Assembly (NCBI RefSeq): GCF_000708715.2
Contig: NZ_JENB01000016.1
Span: 1-64,000 of the forward strand
Length of the DNA stretch: 64,000 bases
Reading direction: 5' to 3'
Source: Pseudomonas putida W15Oct28
GTDB lineage: Bacteria > Pseudomonadota > Gammaproteobacteria > Pseudomonadales > Pseudomonadaceae
Notes under the pieces: generated by a model
Database searches by the model: none
Seen by the model: only the letters and a program-made list of their open reading frames with translations
Told to the model about the DNA's origin: nothing
Shown: positions 62,430 through 64,000 of the stretch, one piece after another
How positions within the stretch are numbered: the stretch's first letter is position 1
How the letters are laid out: each line of letters begins with the position of its first letter
Program-made: the position numbers and the translations under genes

Positions 62430-63212
62430 ATGGAAAGCAAGCAGCAGCAATTGATGACGGCATACCGCCAAACGTTATCAGACCTACCCCCGCATTGGCT
62501 GGACCGCAGCCGCGAGCACGAAGCAGATTTCAAGCACCTTTCAGGCTTGTTTCTTCCTGGTACGTCGCCGCACTTCGAGCAGGCGGCAAAACGTATCATG
62601 GTTGTGGGTCGAGAAACGCGTCGTTGGGATGTTTTGACCGCCGGCAAACCCTTCATCGATCTGGACGAGTACATCCAGCGCGCCATGGCAATCCAGCAGC
62701 GCCACCTGGCAAAGTACATCCAGGACAAGGCCGACCGAGGGGCCAGCTTCTTCAACTTTCTGCGCAAACTCCACCAGGCCGACCAACCCATAGGTATCGC
62801 CTGGGCCAACCTCTTCAGCTTCGCATGGCAGAAAGGGTCCCCCATGCGCTGGCCGCATTTCGCAGATCTCATGAAGGTGTCCAAGCGCCTGCTCGAAGCG
62901 CAAATCACCATACTTCGCCCAGACATCATCGTGTTTGCCAACGGCGCGAGCAGTGCCCATGTAAGGCAGCAATTCTTCCCGCACAAAGGCGAACTCAGCG
63001 TTTGCAACGACCTTGGTGATTACCGTGCGCAAGGCATCCCGGTAAAGCAACTGTGGCGCTTCCGCCTGCATGGCTCGATACAGTGCTATCGCATTCAGCA
63101 CCCGAGCAGCGTCAGTGCCGGCTCACGTGCAGCACGTCGTTTTCTTCTGGACCAGATACTCCTTGGCAACCAGCCGAATGATCAAACCCACCCGGACCAA
63201 CCGCACGGTTGA
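62430..63212 (+). CDS. Uracil-DNA-glycosylase-like superfamily protein, uncertain
   Basis: The 260-residue product is not clearly known. It has KRIMVVGRETRRWDV, GIAWANLFSFAWQKG, LLEAQITILRPDIIVFANG and a late IQHPSSVSAGSRAARRFLLD. The order of a G-E near the start, a TNLF-like loop, a PDIIVF strand and a His-Pro-Ser loop resembles the uracil-DNA glycosylase fold. The catalytic details are not conserved enough to assert activity. It diverges from an HD phosphohydrolase. Confidence 0.6.
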   Translation: MESKQQQLMTAYRQTLSDLPPHWLDRSREHEADFKHLSGLFLPGTSPHFEQAAKRIMVVGRETRRWDVLTAGKPFIDLDEYIQRAMAIQQRHLAKYIQDKADRGASFFNFLRKLHQADQPIGIAWANLFSFAWQKGSPMRWPHFADLMKVSKRLLEAQITILRPDIIVFANGASSAHVRQQFFPHKGELSVCNDLGDYRAQGIPVKQLWRFRLHGSIQCYRIQHPSSVSAGSRAARRFLLDQILLGNQPNDQTHPDQPHG

Positions 63213-63280
63213 TGAACGCCTATCTATCCACTGAGTAAATTTTTTGTCAGTTTTATGTAAATAATTTTACACATTTTATT

Positions 63281-63300
63281 CCAAATAGTTCTCATTTGCG
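63281..63300. promoter_or_regulatory. Fur box
   Basis: CCAAATAGTTCTCATTTGCG, read on the other strand as CGCAAATGAGAACTATTTGG, contains the AATGAGAA core of pseudomonad Fur sites, 53 bases before the receptor start. The surroundings (63230-63300) are AT-rich and promoter-like. Confidence 0.7.
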
Positions 63301-63352
63301 TTAACGTCCCGCCTCGATTTCAACCCTACCGATCGACAAGGACTGTTACGCA

Positions 63353-64000
63353 ATGCTGCCATGCCCTCCGTTCTCCCGTGCCCTGCTCACCGTTGGATTG
63401 CTTGCGGCGGCTGCAGCGCAAGCCGAGGAACCCCTCGAGCTCGAGCCGCTTCCCGCCACCGAACTGCAGGCCTCCTTCGTCACCGCCACAGGGGGCGGTA
63501 CGGATGTACGAGATGCGCCAGCCAGTGTCAGTGTCATCACTCGGGAAGAGATCGAACGCCAGCCTGTCTACGACCTCAACACCCTCCTACGCCGCATCCC
63601 TGGTGTGACAGGCGGTTACGGCCCGGTGGGCGAGCAGTCGAAGATCAAGCTACGAGGCCTTGACGACAAATACACCTTGATCTTGGTGGACGGGAAACGC
63701 ATCGGTAGCTCCGCCGACACCAATTACCGACGTGATCTCGGTCGCCAGGACATCAACTGGATTTCGCCGAACATGATTGAGCGGATCGAAATCGTGCGCG
63801 GGCCGATGTCTTCGCTGTATGGCTCAGACGCCATGGGTGGCGTCATCAATATCATTACCCGCAAGGTATCCCGTGAGTGGAGTGGGTCGCTCAACGTAAA
63901 CACCACGATGCCGGAAGACTCCGACCGTGGGCAGACCAACCAAACCAGCATTAACTTGTCCGGCCCTGTCACGAACACCATCGGCCTGCGCATGGGCGCC
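63353..64000 (+). CDS. TonB-dependent siderophore receptor, truncated by the window edge
   Basis: The first 216 residues are present. The signal peptide is at 1-24 (AAAAAQA-EE). The plug domain follows with ASVSVITREEIERQPVYDLN, RIPGVTGGYGPVGEQSKIKL and VEIVRGPMSSLYGSDAMGG-like IEIVRGPMSSLYGSDAMGGV, the signature of catecholate siderophore/colicin I receptors (FepA, CirA, PfeA type). A Fur box lies upstream, so iron starvation should induce it. AAGGA precedes ATG 63353. The barrel lies outside the window. Confidence 0.9.
   Translation, partial: MLPCPPFSRALLTVGLLAAAAAQAEEPLELEPLPATELQASFVTATGGGTDVRDAPASVSVITREEIERQPVYDLNTLLRRIPGVTGGYGPVGEQSKIKLRGLDDKYTLILVDGKRIGSSADTNYRRDLGRQDINWISPNMIERIEIVRGPMSSLYGSDAMGGVINIITRKVSREWSGSLNVNTTMPEDSDRGQTNQTSINLSGPVTNTIGLRMGA

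Overview
The window looks like a chromosomal segment of a fluorescent pseudomonad of the Pseudomonas putida group. The reasons are the high-GC coding style, the many REP palindromes of the gtgggagcgggc...gcccgctcccac type between genes, the gene order of a P. putida-type ferulate cluster, and CA-rich Crc/Hfq-like leaders. No rRNA or tRNA gene, integrase, complete insertion sequence or CRISPR array is visible. All calls come from reading the sequence; no database search was run.

Layout. 1-1.2 kb: tandem array of a 118-bp REP-pair unit. 1.2-4.6 kb: a coiled-coil membrane-anchored protein, a CapW/BrxR-like WYL regulator, a small membrane protein and a cytosolic 5'-nucleotidase-like protein. 4.6-18.2 kb: hydroxycinnamate (ferulate/p-coumarate) catabolism. 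It has ech, vdh, fcs, a thiolase and an acyl-CoA dehydrogenase on the minus strand, a divergent MarR regulator, an aromatic-acid MFS carrier, an AlgE-like porin, and a divergent exported sulfatase with its own formylglycine-generating enzyme. 18.5-25.3 kb: TonB receptor, Tat-exported flavin amine oxidase, exported Rid-family protein, second TonB receptor. 25.6-26.3 kb: a short-chain dehydrogenase.

26.4-35.2 kb is the most unusual part: a one-directional block of a 35-aa peptide, a WYL regulator, a glycine-zipper/coiled-coil protein, an HNH-motif protein with membrane segments, a YkgJ-type cysteine-cluster protein, a DUF262-DUF1524 nuclease-like protein and a large DUF262-only protein. It reads like an uncharacterised defence or conflict operon. 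Palindromes stand in front of the regulator and of the first effector-like gene.

35.3-42.4 kb: glycine-rich lipoprotein, MetY-type sulfhydrylase, membrane protein, GNAT acetyltransferase, acidic protein, then an FAD monooxygenase/DUF2783/MFS operon whose MFS carrier seems to lack its last helix. 42.8-47.9 kb: VasX-like type VI effector with two paralogous immunity-like membrane proteins. 48.2-51.5 kb: amino-acid permease and phytanoyl-CoA-dioxygenase-family gene opposite a LysR regulator. 51.5-55.8 kb: glutaminase and an autotransporter with a Pro-Val-Glu linker. 56-58.6 kb: EamA transporter divergent from a MocR regulator, plus a DUF1737 protein. 59.3-64 kb: LuxR-type regulator, a membrane protein behind a decayed gene, an HD phosphohydrolase, a UDG-like protein, and the start of a Fur-controlled siderophore receptor cut by the window edge.
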